From Immersiella caudata (Eukaryota > Ascomycota > Sordariomycetes > Sordariales > Lasiosphaeriaceae): DNA of 64,000 nucleotides. The stretch covers positions 3,968,001 to 4,032,000 of the forward strand of contig JAULSU010000006.1 of the NCBI GenBank assembly GCA_030512335.1. The letters run 5' to 3'. The notes beneath the pieces are model-generated. The model was not told the DNA's origin, ran no database searches, and saw only the letters and a program-made list of their open reading frames with translations. Of the stretch, positions 43,040-54,479 are shown one piece after another (the first letter of the stretch is position 1; each line of letters starts with the position of its first letter). A program made the translations under genes and the position numbers.

Positions 43040-43630
43040 TCATGTTGATTCAGATGCCTCCAATATGATGATAGCCTGGGTTCTGCATCGCCGGGTTTGC
43101 TTTGTGCCCGGCGACCGAACCCGCTTCGAAAGGAGCCGGAGAATGAGGCGACGACGACAGCCCACCCAGAGGCCGCAAGTCAAAATAACCGTCAAGGGCA
43201 AAAGGGCCGACAAGTCGGCAAGATCACTATCCATCCGCCGGTTTGGGTATCTCCGCCCCCACTTGTCGATTGCTGGGGGAGGTCCAAGAGTCGTGGTTTT
43301 AACAGACTCGCATCCCAAGGACTCGTACCCGACCTGAGAGGAGACGCATCAGTAGCATGCTTGTTTAAGTTTGGAATTTGACCTTCACTTACCATTTGGC
43401 AAAAAACTCTAGAAAGTCTTTCTTCGCCGTCCACTCGGCCAAGATCTTGGCCATCCGCCCATCGTTTGTCGCTGAAATGGTCGACCACAACGTGACACAA
43501 GCGATGATGAAGCCACCAGTTCCAACCAGGGTTGCCCCCGCCGGCCTCCATTTCTTTGCAAACTTGTGGAGCTGGTGCCAGTCTCACTCGCAGCCGTCTC
43601 GGGCTGCTGAGGGGGTGAAATTACCGACAT
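43040..43630 (-). pseudogene. Small two-helix membrane protein, probably decayed
   Basis: On the minus strand a protein-like segment reads LHKFAKKWRPAGATLVGTGG with a transmembrane helix (FIIACVTLWSTIS), then AKILAEWTAKKDFLEFFAKW. A good intron (GTAAGT...CTCTCAG, 43320-43379 region) follows, then ESVKTTTLGPPPAID and a second hydrophobic stretch (LSALLPLTVILTCGLWVGC). This layout matches small fungal membrane proteins often found near HET genes. The upstream ATG (43630) is out of frame with the first segment and the intron leaves the second one base out, so the gene looks broken. Confidence 0.35.
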
Positions 43631-43889
43631 TTCTGCTTTGACAGTGGGTGCTCAAATTTTATCGGGGCGAAAACGAAGCCGTCGTAGAAAGCAGTGTGTC
43701 GGTCCCGAGGAAGCCGTCACTTCCCCTCGCTCCCGTCTGGCAGATAGGTATCCAACCAATCGTTTGCGCTCAGGCTCGAAAGCGCCGATGCATGCTCATT
43801 CTTGGGCAGTTGCCTCCAAGCTTTCCCCACTTCCTCGCCTTCCTACTACACCCCCTCGGCCAAATATCAACACACACAGCTACTCTTTG

Positions 43890-46065
43890 CAGCAACTATG
43901 AGGTGCTCGGCACCTTTGAAGACGATGGCTGGGTTGAGGAATTTGCGCTTCTCGAGAGCGAAAAAGAGTCGCATCTGAGGCTCGACCTCGAATACTCAGT
44001 GTCGGATTCTCTTCCGGACCTTCCCATCCTGAAGCAGTCGACCCAAGATGGTTGCGGCTTTTGCCGTTTGCTGCGCAGCACCATACTCTCTGGCTAAAAG
44101 TCTGACGGAGCATCACGCTGCCACGAACTTCCATATTTTTTTGGCGGCGGTTGGCGAAGCCGCCATCGACATCAGGTCGGAATACCACTGAGACGTGCAG
44201 TCAGTGCGACGCTCTTGCGAGTCGTCTGCCAATGTCGCTGACTCCGGAACGGCGCCCAGTTTTTCGACGCTGCACGCCGTGCTCAGGGGCAAGGAGCACA
44301 CCAAGAGGGGAAAGCGCCCGGCAGTTGAACTTGTTTTGTCCTAGAGGGCGACAGCGACTATGTTGACGTCGCACGATGGCTTGGTCTGCATGTATGCGGG
44401 CCCTCGACAGATCGACTGGAAGAGCCGTCTACTGAATGGGCAAAGTCGAAGCCCACCGAGTGTGCCACTGAGCATCATCATCTACATCCCGACACCAACA
44501 TTTGCCCATCCCGACTGCTCGACGTCCAGAGTGAACCCATTCGGCTGGTCAAGTTTCGACAGGAGGGAGCCATAGTGCCCGTCACCTACACGGTGCTCAC
44601 CTATTGTTGGGGGAGCAGCAAACAAGCCCGACATCAGTCCCTCACAACCGACGAGAACTTGCGCGCGAGACTGGATGGTATTCCCGAGGACGACCTCTCG
44701 CCCGTCCTCCGGGACGCGGTTCTGGCGACGCGGCGCCTATCCATCCAGTACCTCTGGATGGATGCCCTCTGCATCTTGCAAGGCAACCGCCAAGACTGGG
44801 AACTGCAATTCCCTCAGATGGGTCAGATATATCGGCACGCCTACTGCAGCATCGCGACAACCGCGTCTACATCCTGCAGGGAACCCTTTCGTTATTCCTC
44901 CAGCCTGAGAGCCCAGATGCCATTTCGTTCGCGTGAGAATGAACGTGCTGTCGGGTGTTTTGTCCTGGGTATCTACATGCCAACTAGGGCTCTTTCATCC
45001 CGAACAAGCTCCCGGAGCTCCGCAACGACGTCATCACACACCACGCCTTGTACGACGCCGACGTCGCCTATTCCTAATGAAATTCCCGGGGATGGACCTT
45101 TCAAGAAGACATGATGTCCACCCGACTATTGATTTTCAGCGCGAACTAAGTCTATCTGCGATGCGCCAACGTTACACACTCCCGGTGCAGATCGGCGGGG
45201 CGGGGGATTCCGCTCCTACTTTGTTCCAGAAACCACTCCACCGTCAGCGCTGGTACGATGTGGCAAAACAGTATAGTCTACGCTACCGGGGCTTCTCGTA
45301 CCCCGCCGATGTCCTCTCTGCGCTTTCTGGCACGGCTAGCCTCTTTAGCCGCAAGTTCAACATTCCAGAGGGCGAGTACGTTGCGGGTCTCTGGAGAGAT
45401 TCGGACCGTTTGTTCTGCGACTTGGCGTGGGAAATCACCGGCAGTACATCGCAGCGACCGGGCTCTTTGGCTGAGCTGGTCAAGTTCCTGGACCTAGCCG
45501 CCTCGCCGTCCTGGGCATGGCCTGGGAAGGGGTGTATCCGGTTTAGAGCGCTACATGTAGCAGAATCAGGATTGGTCACGCCGGCGTGCTCGTTGGGGAT
45601 ATCAACGGTGGTGAAGGGCAAGGACGCGTTCGGGCAAGTGGACACGGGCGTCGTGCGTATCACCGCCATGACTTCAGCCTTGACGTCAGATCTGGAGAGG
45701 GGAAACCCCGGTGGGTTCGATATCGAACGCAATCAACCACACTGGATGTTGCAGTCCTTACACCCGCCAAGGCGTAGGGGAGATGAGATGCAGCCCAGTG
45801 GAAGCCGGAGGCTACGCTCTTGGCGACTTCGCCTCGACTGGGCACCGGAAGACATGGTTGTATCCTGCGAGGGACTGGAATGGTAATGGTAGGCATTGAC
45901 AGGTCCTGTGGGGGCGAGGTATTTTTCGGTTTTTTGGTGTGGGCGAGACCAGACACCTCGCCGACCGCGTACTGCCGGGTGGGAGTGTTTTACCATCAAG
46001 GCGACGACTGGATCCGGAAGCAGCTGATGGAAACTTGGGAAACATGTACCATTGAGATTGTTTAG
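43890..46065 (+). pseudogene. HET-domain protein, decayed
   Basis: Pieces of one HET protein run in order through several frames: an N-terminal part with SLPDLPILKQSTQDGCGFC (near 44000-44070), then the HET core 44520-44900 with VLTYCWGSSKQ, AVLATRRLSIQYLWMDALCI and LQGNRQDW, then SRENERAVGCF. After a frame change come SRGWTFQEDMMSTRLLIF and a TAA (near 45148), after another WYDVAKQYSLRYRGFSYPAD and FNIPEGEYVAGLWR, and finally a C-terminal part ending near 46063. At least three frame changes and one stop make it non-functional. It is a second HET gene beside the intact kinase-HET fusion. Confidence 0.75.
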
Positions 46066-46501
46066 AGCTGGGGCCGGCCGACGCGGCCAACTACGACCGG
46101 GATGACATGTTCAAGCTTATTACTCTTTGGAAACTTTTGATCCTAGGCAGCTTTGGCTTTGTCTAGCGCGCCAAGGCGGCACGGAGAAGACCGGTTCGCA
46201 GTCTATGGGCTGTTTGGAGTGACGCACAAGTAGAGCTGACCTAATATGCGGAGAGCGTAGCATTGAACCTACTTTGAGGCGATACGCATTTCCGCTTTCA
46301 ACTCAGTGTGTCTAGATCTAGACCCAGTCGTCAGCAAAAGCACATCACCAGGTCTACATTGTCATGATAGTTGCTGGAAAATCACTGGTCAACCATGGTT
46401 CGGGACGCGAAGTTGGGGGTCAGCATCACGACCGAAGGCTCTGGTCGGAGGTCCCCGAAACGGTGGCAGCACTCTCCCCATGTCTTGGACTGTCATCAGG
46501 G
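46066..46501. other. Intergenic, no gene seen
   Basis: The region lies between the HET pseudogene and the promoter of the small secreted protein. No coding or repeat signal was found. Confidence 0.45.
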
Positions 46502-46507
46502 TATAAA
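46502..46507 (+). promoter_or_regulatory. TATA box of the small secreted protein gene
   Basis: TATAAA lies 92 bp before the ATG at 46594, followed by a CA-rich leader (ACAACACAACTGAACAACAC), a typical strong fungal promoter arrangement. Confidence 0.5.
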
Positions 46508-46593
46508 GAGCCCCATCCTTCCCGACGTTCAAAGGGACAACACAACTGAACAACACTCCTAAGATCCCATACAAAGAACTATCGTCCCTCATC

Positions 46594-47131
46594 ATGAAGT
46601 TTCTCCATCTCGCCCCAGTCGCTTGTCTCCTTGCCAGCCTCAGCTGGGCCGCACCGAGCCCTACCCTGTTCGAGGCAGTCTCAGCCCCCTTGGACGCCCG
46701 CACCTTGCCTGAGCTTGAGCTGGTTGAGCGTGACGATAATGCCACCAGGTATCATCCCGAATTACTTTCCCCCTTTTCTTCCAAGATCAACTTACTAATA
46801 CTATGCAAACCTCAGCACCCTCGCGGCCCGCGCCCCTTTTGCCGGCCTCTCCGCCTTCCTCAACTTCCAATCCATCGGTTGCGGCGACCCCATCGACCTC
46901 ATCATGCCCAATATCAATACGGGCACCTGTCTCCAGGCCGTCCGGGGCGGTCTCACCTGGCTGATCCGCTCGGGTGACTTGGTTTGGCAGGGTCAGGGTC
47001 CGCGTCCGACCCAGTGCAGAATCCGCTTCTTTCAGAATAGTGGATGCACTGGTTTCAGCGTCGAGGGAGAGCTGAACATCTGTCGAAATAATCAGCCGAA
47101 CGGATTTTGGAGCTTCAGAGTCACTTGTTAG
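46594..47131 (+). CDS. Small secreted cysteine-rich protein
   Basis: Exons 46594-46748 and 46816-47131 give 156 aa; the intron has a CTAAT branch point and splits a serine codon (AG|C) in phase. A signal peptide (MKFLHLAPVACLLASLSWAA) precedes a short pro-like acidic region. The mature part has six cysteines in the spacing GC, TC, QC, GC, IC, TC, suggesting three disulfides, and Trp-rich strands (GGLTWLIRSGDLVWQGQ). No catalytic motif is seen. It looks like a secreted effector-like or antimicrobial-type protein, but its family is not recognised. The TATA box and leader suggest strong, possibly conditional expression. Confidence 0.75.
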
Positions 47132-47205
47132 AAAGGGGCAAGTGGTGGATGTGTTCGCGAGAGGGAAGCTTTCGGTTTCAGGAGAGTCAATCTGTAGTGG
47201 GAGTC

Positions 47206-48482
47206 CTATGAACCATAGACGGAATCTCCTCTTGACCCTCCCTCCAAATCGCATGTGCCCGATGCTTTGCGTCTCTTCACAGCCCACTGCCAAGCTCTCC
47301 AAATGCATAGAGTCACGACAGTCACCAGACCGCAGCAGAGAACAAACACCCACCACCCCGGTGAGATGACCCCGCTGCTGGCTGCTGTCGTGTCCCACTG
47401 CTGAAAGTCGAAGATTGTTGTCGAGAAGATTGCCGAGACAAACGTGATGGGAAGAAGACCATGGTGAGGTAGGAAATGGTCTTCATCGACAGTGAGTCGT
47501 TGTAGCTGGCCTCGGCAATTCTGGCGCTGTATTTTGACTCTTGTCGGGCCAGGAAGTTGTTGTACGAGTCAAATTGACTCCTGAGCATGCGTTCCAGATA
47601 CACAAGCATGTGTCTGTCTAGTCCAGCCCGGTGAACGGCGTGCTGGACGGCATCTTGCGGGATGCTGATGTGATAGTGGGATTCGAGGTGTTTGACAAGG
47701 ACGAGATATTGCTTTCCGATGCTGATGAGTTCTTCGCAGCTTTTGTGTAGCCAGTTTGTTGAGTCGTATGCTGCGTATATGGCTTTGCTCTTGTCGAGTG
47801 ATGAGATTGGCTCGATGTGCCAGCTTCTCAACCATTCGAGATCCTGGAGACCAAGAATTCCGCCAATCTCTAGATTCTTCTTGTTTTGTTCTTGCGCGTC
47901 TGCATCTACGTAGCTTTCGCACAGGCCCATAAGAATTCCGAAGAGCTCGAGGGGATGCTAGTTGAGTTCGAGGAAATGGGTGTTGAGGAGCTCCAGGACA
48001 GACACATCGCCGATGACAGTTCTCGATGACAAAAAAGCCCTCAGGGTAGACTGCTGCATATCATAGCGCCCGAACATGATAACAAAGGCGTCGTGCCCTG
48101 GGCCCCATCGAAAGCAGATATCCAAGGCCTTCGGCTCTCCTGAGGGTGTTTCCTCGATTTGGTATGAACACCACGGCAGAGCCCCAGGCCTGCAAACTTT
48201 GTCGAGAAAGTCGGGTGGCATATCCCAGGATTTACATACCGTCTCCACAAATTCTTTGGTTGCCCGGATACCAGCAGACATTTCCCTGTGTGGCCGGAGT
48301 GCGTCGCGAGACTCAAAGAGCTGGATTTTGGCCGCCCCTGGATGGGGAGAATAGGGCGTCTGCTTTGAAGTTGGTAGCGGCAACTCCTCGGCACCCTGAG
48401 TTCCAAGCCCGAAGAGGTGCAGTTCACTGTTGTTGTCGCCGAACTGGAGGCCATTCTTGTTCCAACCCCCAGGCTTTGCCAT
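47206..48482 (-). pseudogene. CorA-like fungal membrane protein, broken
   Basis: From ATG 48482 (MAKPGGWNKNGLQFG) a frame runs to a TAG at 47958-47960 and continues in the same frame (HPLELFGILMGLCESYV) to about 47470. There, after SLSMKTISYLTMVF, a one-base deletion shifts the frame. The last part in the new frame is LPITFVSAIFSTTIFDFQQW, a second helix (GWWVFVLCCGLVTVVTL) and a basic tail to a stop at 47206. The layout, a soluble helical N-terminus with two C-terminal helices, is that of fungal CorA-like proteins. The nonsense codon and the frameshift together point to a recent pseudogene. Confidence 0.72.
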
Positions 48483-49270
48483 GTTCAATCGCCTTGACTC
48501 AGATGTGCGAGAGCACCAAGCGTGCGATATCCAGCGAATCGAAATGCGAAGCAGAATTCTGTTTGAAAAATGATGAGGTCGACAATAAAACAATGGCACA
48601 TGGTAAAGAGCGGGGCTTTATTTTAAGCTGCAGATAAATTGCGCCTTCCAAAAATCAACCCATCAGGCAAGTGTCACGATCACCACTTCCCAGAGAGAGG
48701 ACTTGTGGCCTGAGAAGCATGCCACAGTTCTTGCAACATAGGAGCAGCTGGCAGCTTGTCCATTCCCAATTGGGATTCTTGGCGCCCCACCTTTTGCATC
48801 TCCACCAACGATATTTCCCTCTAACAGCAGGACTGCTGCTCATTGGGTGAGAACTTCCAAGATGGTGAGGATGACGGCAGTTCGGATCATTGAAACAACT
48901 ATCTTATCTATCTTGCCTCTTTATTTGGAGGTTGGTCGTGCCATGACATCACAAGGAGGCTTCCAATAGGACCCTTGGTGCTCCACTCTTGGCTTGTCCA
49001 CCAAAAGAGTGGCAGTTCACGAGCTGGCGCCAAGACTGATACAATAGTGAAACAGGAGAGGAAGCTGCGAGACACAGCGCCCCACGTCCGAGAGTCAGGG
49101 CGAGGAGAGACAAACCCATTTCTCCCTTCGATCGGGTTCGTAAAAATGGGCGCATTCTTTCCCGTCTTTTCCTCTCAACCCCAAGCCTTTTACTCTTAAT
49201 CTACGGGTGCGGGCAATCATCCGATCCAACGCAGGTCGTTTTTTTTTCTTGACTCGTTCTCGTCGTAACA
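48483..49270. other. Intergenic, no gene seen
   Basis: This divergent gap of about 0.8 kb probably holds the promoter of the 49271 gene. A pyrimidine-rich leader (TTTTTTTTTCTTGACTCG) precedes that ATG. Confidence 0.5.
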
Positions 49271-50283
49271 ATGGCCCCACGACTGGTTTCGGGTGGTCGC
49301 CATCGCCGCGGCGTCGAAAGGGAGCTTTTCATCAGAACTGACGGTTATGAGTCTGAATCCGACTACGATTCGGATTCGGACGACGAGGACACACAGCCCA
49401 GACCAGCACCGCCGCCCGCCACCACGCAGACGGGCATCACCACTCCGACAGTCACCCCTCCGTCCGCAATAACCCCGCCGTCGGTCCAAGCTGGTGCAGT
49501 CAATCCTTCAGATCCCAATGGAGCCCTCACGAGGGTATCCGAGGACGGAATGCACACCGGAGGGAGGATCGGGGTAGGGATCGGGGTAGTTGGTATGCCT
49601 CCCTGCACCTCAACAGAGACCAGAATACACCGCTGACGATTCCCCTTCAAGCCGGCGTCATCATGCTGTTTGGCATCACATATTTCATCTGGGGACGCAA
49701 GCGCCGGTCTCGCCAACGCTTAGAACTGGAACGCAGCCCCTCCATCGACCGGCTCGTCAAACCGGAGCCGGCTGCCGACGACAAACCACCCGAACCACGC
49801 ACCCAGTCTCAGATTCTCAACGAGCTGATGGCCGAGGTGTACGGGGGGGGCGACTCCTCTACGACCGACGAAAAACGACAAAGCGATTACCCCTACCAGA
49901 AGGCAAAAATGCGACCCTCGATGGCTAGCTGGCTTCGTCGTCATCATCCCTTGCAACTGAACTCGCTTTCGCGGTGGAGCACCAGCACGAGCAAAACCCG
50001 GCCCTCGTCAACGGCGACCTCGTTGCCGTCGAACCGGAACACTACCGCTTCCTTGGCTTTGGGCCCCGAAACTGGGATTCCTGCGGTCCCCCCTCTTCCT
50101 ACCCTCCCGCCAAAGGCGAGGGACAGCGACCGGTTCAAGTCGGTTTGGTCCGACACCAGTGCTGGGACGGTAGAGACGGATAGCGATACCAAATCGAGGG
50201 GCTACGCTTCCATTCTGCTCGGGTACCAGGAGCCGGAGTGGGACAAGACGGAGAAGAGGGCGAACCCGGTGCCGGGAAAGTAA
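49271..50283 (+). CDS. Single-pass membrane protein with low-complexity tails
   Basis: Exons 49271-49592 and 49652-50283 give 317 aa; the 59-nt intron (GTATGC...TTCAAG) lies inside the membrane segment and splits a GCC codon. The N-terminal part is acidic then Pro/Thr-rich (SESDYDSDSDDED, PPATTQTGITTPTVTPPSA). One helix, GRIGVGIGVVAGVIMLFGIT, is followed by a basic WGRKRRSR stop-transfer. The cytoplasmic tail is Ser/Pro-rich. No signal peptide is present. It is conserved in style with fungal surface or organelle membrane proteins, but no function is known. Confidence 0.75.
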
Positions 50284-50843
50284 TATGACTGTCACCAACG
50301 CACCGGTGGCGTCCAGGTTCGGGACCCGGGTACCTGAGTGAAGCGGTTGAGTGCCCGGTTGATGTATTTCAATGTAATTCCATAGTCGGCGATCTCGATG
50401 CGTCGGGAATTTATGGGGAATTCCAGTATATATGGGAAGAGGAGCAATTGAACAGTCCTGAAACACAAGCCCCATGGGCCCATCATCGGGGCTCTCGGCG
50501 CGCCAAGATTTCCGAGCATGCGAGTTCCCAGCGATCTCCCTCTGATTTGCGGCGGCACAGCGAACCGAAATCCGTCAGCTCGGGTCAGACCATGCGGCTT
50601 TGCGTCGAACAAAGACCGAGAGCTGAAGCGCGGGCCATCCCGGACATAAGCTCGGCAATCCGACAACACCTCGCCGCGACAAAGACCGCGCTCGACATTT
50701 GACTGCAATTGAGCATAAAAGGAACGCTCTGCATTGTCAAACTGCGTGAGATCATGGTCCTCGCATCGCTCTCGAGAGCTGTTTTTCGTCCAACGCCGAT
50801 ACTCCGCAGCAGAATCCAAACCGCGCGATCAATCTTCACCAAA
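50284..50843. other. Intergenic, no gene seen
   Basis: The region lies between the membrane-protein gene and the small conserved gene. A 175-codon minus-strand frame (50292-50819) has no family features. Confidence 0.45.
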
Positions 50844-51350
50844 ATGGCACCCCCCACCCCCATTCTCGCCGTTGGCGCGCAAGAAGCCATGGGCCAGATC
50901 GCCATCGAGGCCATGAAGCCCGAGTTTGAAGGTGCAGTTGCCCATCTTTCTCCTCAGTCCGTCATCTGACAGCCCGCAGTAATCCACTTCACACTCCGCG
51001 CCGCCGTCGACGACGAGATTCCCCTCCTTCTCCGAGGCGAGGTCCCCTCCCCACCATCCAGCGCCATCGGCACCGGAAACTGGAGCGTCCCGCCGCGCGC
51101 CATCATCTTCGGCGGCGCCTTCACCGAGGAAAACGTCAAAGAATTGAAGGCGAAGGTGTACAACGGAGAGGGCAGCCCGAGAAAGATACCGTGGGTTGCC
51201 GTGGACGGGAGCAAGCCGCGTCTGCAACTTCAAGGGAATGAGAAAAACTACATGGCGGATATCGCGAGCAGGTTCAAGAAGGGATTGGCAGAGTTGAAGG
51301 AAGAGGGGAAATTGGATAGCGATGGCGCCGATGAGGTGAAGTACACTTGA
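50844..51350 (+). CDS. Small conserved fungal protein, unknown function
   Basis: Exons 50844-50931 and 50980-51350 give 152 aa. The 48-nt intron (GTGCAG...CCGCAG) splits a valine codon and joins KPEFE to VIHFTLRAAVDDEIPLLLRG. It begins MAPPTPILAVGAQEAMGQIA and later reads PPRAIIFGGAFTEENVKELK, IPWVAVDGSKP, then a charged C-terminal helix with ASRFKKGLAELKEEGKLD. The small alpha/beta layout resembles fungal proteins with a Rossmann-like strand order, but no binding motif can be named. It lies close upstream of the permease gene in the same direction. Confidence 0.7.
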
Positions 51351-51817
51351 GGGACGGATCGCGTACCCAGACTGGCTCGGCGCGCGTATTTAACAGGCCC
51401 AAAATGCGTGGACAGATTCCAATGCAATTTTCAACTGGAATTCCGATTGATTGGGCACTTGTAAAACTGCCGCGGAAGGAACGGGGCGCACCTTCCCGCT
51501 ATGGCTGGAACGCGCAGCACGTCATCGGCCATCCAAGACGCGCAAGATGATGTGCGCCGTTTCGCGACTCCTGACCCGCGGACTTGCGTGCCTGACATTC
51601 GTCCGCCTGACAAATACGCCAAAACACCTTGGGTGGTGCATCTGACGCCAGGAAGATATCATTTTCACCCTGGCGACGATCCCAGGTTGCGGTTGAACCC
51701 AAGTCCATGTATTTTTGTCAATGCGCCGGTTGAGCAGCGACGCGACGACTTCGAAGCAACGGTGCCCGCCGTGAACATTTTCCATCCGAGCCAGCGGTCA
51801 GCACAGAAGCTACGACA
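51351..51817. other. Intergenic, no gene seen
   Basis: This is the 3' flank of the small gene and the promoter of the permease. No clear TATA box or repeat was seen. Confidence 0.45.
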
Positions 51818-53641
51818 ATGACCTCCGCCGAGTCCGATCCGCCCTCCCGGGCCCCCGAACCCAACGTCGAGACGCCTCTCCTCCGCAAGTCCACCGACAG
51901 CTCCTCGTCTATCGCGCCGTCGCAGATATTCCCACTGCATCGAACTCTCGAAGACGATGTCCTCCCCGAAACCGCCGTGGTCGGCCGGACCCTCCACTGG
52001 TCTAGCGCGTTCATTATCATCATTTCACGGGTTATCGGAAGTGGCATATTCGCAACGCCAGGAGCCATCGCGTCCTCGGTTGGTAGCATTGGGCTGAGCC
52101 TGACATTGTGGGTTGTCGGCGCGGCGATATCGTGGTGTGGGCTTGCTGTCAACTTGGAGTACGGTTGCATGCTGCCCCGGTCAGGAGGTAAGTTTCCACA
52201 ACCAGAAGATGAGGAGGGAGAGCGCTGACAGGAAGCAGGCGACAAGGTCTACCTCGAATTTACGTACCGCCGTCCACGATTCCTCGCTTCGACGCTCGTC
52301 GCAGTCCACGCCGTCGTACTCGGCTTCACCGCAAGCAACTGCATCGTCTTTGGCGAGTACACCCTCTTCGCCGTTGGCAAAGACCCTGCAGAGCACCGCA
52401 GCGAGGTTCGCTTCTTGGCGGTCAGCGTCATGATCGCTATCACAGTTATTCACGGGTGCTTCCTCCGCGCGGGCATTCTCATCCAGAATATCCTCGGCTG
52501 GATTAAACTTGCGCTCGTGGGCTTTATGGTTATTGCCTCTGCTTTTGTCGTCGCGACTAGCTACCGACCCTCACCCGCCGCAAGCGATATTCTCAACCCC
52601 GCCCCCTCGCACTTCAATACGTTCCCCAGTTGGTCTTCAATCTGGGAAGGCTCCGTCTGGAATTGGGGCATCATTTCCACCGCTCTCTTCAAAGTCTTTT
52701 ACTCCTACTCGGGTCTGCAAAACGCAAACAACGTCGTCAATGAGATTATCAACCCCGTGCGCACACTCAAAACGGCAGCCACCACGGCATTGGCAGTCTC
52801 TTGTGCGGTGTACTTCCTTGTCAACGTCGCATACTTCCTTGTTGTGCCCCTCGAAGAGATCAAAGAGAGCGGGGAGCTGATCGCCGCTTTGTTCTTTGAA
52901 CGATTGTTTGGACGGACAGGGGGCGCATGGTTCTTGAGTCTGGCAGTGGTGGTGTCAGCAGCGGGGAATGTCATGGTCGTCACGTTTGCTTTGGTGAGTC
53001 CTCTTCATGACTGACACTGCCAGTATGAGTGAGGTGCTGATGGCAACAGGCCCGTCTCAACCAAGAAATCGCCCGCCAAGGCTTCCTTCCCTTTGGCGGC
53101 GTCCTCTCCTCCACGAAACCCTTCGGCGCGCCTCTGGGTGGCCTCATTGTGCACTTAATCCCTTCCCTCATCGTCATCTGCATCCCGGCGAAGAACATCT
53201 ACTCGTTTATTCTCGACGTTGAGGGGTATCCAGGGCAATTCTTCTCGCTGGCGACGTCCTTCGGGCTGATTTGGCTGCGCTGGGAGAGACCAGACTTGAA
53301 GAGACCGTACAAGGCGTTCTTGCCTGCGGTGTACTTTAGGATTGCACTGTCGATTGCCCTGATTTTTGCGCCGTTCGTACCACGGGAGGGAAAGAGTGGA
53401 GGGGCGCATCTGTTTAGGGTGAGCTACGCTTTGGTTGGCATCTCGGTGTAAGTTTGCGTCTTCTGCAACGTTATGGGTGAGTGCTAACTGAGACAGGCTG
53501 TTGTTCGGGGTGTTTTACTGGCTTTTTTGGACAGTCTTGTTACCGAGATGGGGCGGCTATCGACTTGAAGAGGTGGCGGGTGTTTTGGATGATGGGACGA
53601 CGGTTACAAAGCTGGTCAAGGTACCGCAGGATTCAGGATAG
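51818..53641 (+). CDS. LAT/APC-family amino-acid permease
   Basis: Exons 51818-52187, 52239-52993, 53050-53447 and 53497-53641 give 555 aa, all phases consistent. After an 80-residue soluble N-terminus the protein has about 12 membrane helices. The first carries the APC signature SRVIGSGIFATPGAI, where the unwound GSGIF binds the substrate amino group. Later come KVFYSYSGLQNANNVVNEI (helix 6 region) and ARLNQEIARQGFLPFGG. It resembles fungal methionine/large-neutral amino-acid permeases of the plasma membrane. Branch points (GTGCTAAC before exon 4) are good. No transporter-linked neighbours suggest a dedicated pathway. Confidence 0.92.
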
Positions 53642-53867
53642 ATTTCTCCTCTGGAGGGCGCTTGTTAGAGAAAGAATCTAAATGACATGCCGTGATGTTT
53701 CTCATGGGGCAGCATCATCGCGGTGGGGATTGATGGTTGCTTCCTTGCGGCGCGACGCAATAACCCACCCAAGTAAACAAACCCCCTGACTGCCCCCATA
53801 CCACGCCACTCCATGTCAAACGAGGTCATGATGGTGATTCCTCCTCCCCAGGATGCATTTTAGTTAG

Positions 53868-54181
53868 ATGAGAATACAGGGCCGCTGTGATTCGCCACCG
53901 TGTCCGCACGGAGAGGTCCCTCACTCAGTCAAGACAAGAGTCTTGATAATCACAGGGCCGTCGGAGGTTATCGACACCGAGAACCTGGAGGGTCAGTGGG
54001 TGAGGTACTTCGCGTGGGAGACGGACGGCGTTGTGACTCGCCGGCGACGCAGTGGCCGTACCTACCTGGAGTATCATTTCTCAAGCGTGCACAAGCAGAA
54101 GCAGCTGCCCACCTTATGGGGTCCATACCGAATCAGCTTCTGGGCGTGACATTCCGATACGGTGTCGACTCTTGTGCGTGA
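53868..54181 (+). pseudogene. C-terminal fragment of a fungal RRM-type protein
   Basis: The frame from 53868 reads TRVLIITGPSEVIDTENLEG and RSGRTYLEYHFSSVHKQ, and after a one-frame shift LGVTFRYGVDSCA to a stop at 54181. These words match the region after the RRM in a family of fungal RNA-binding proteins (RVLxITGPxEIV ... LEYRFGS ... VxYGxDPCA). The N-terminal RRM does not precede it; a possible RRM-like piece lies downstream instead. It is a decayed fragment. Confidence 0.4.
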
Positions 54182-54479
54182 GGGGAAGGCACTCGAAGAG
54201 GCCAGTGATAAGGGGGACTGAGGTGGACTGGGATGGTACATATACAGTACAGTAGTTACCTAGCACACTACCCAAGGTACGCATCTTAGACCACTCCCAG
54301 AGGGTGCCAAACCGTTTATTTGGGCTGGAATGCTCCTGGTTGTTGTGGAAGATTCGGTTTTGGGCCGTATACATTTGTTTTAGGGAATTACTTCAAACCA
54401 ATTAGGCAAACAGCTGCAACACTTCCACCCTCCTGCTCCAAACGCCTACATCATCACGCGCGTCAATATTTTTGCCCAG

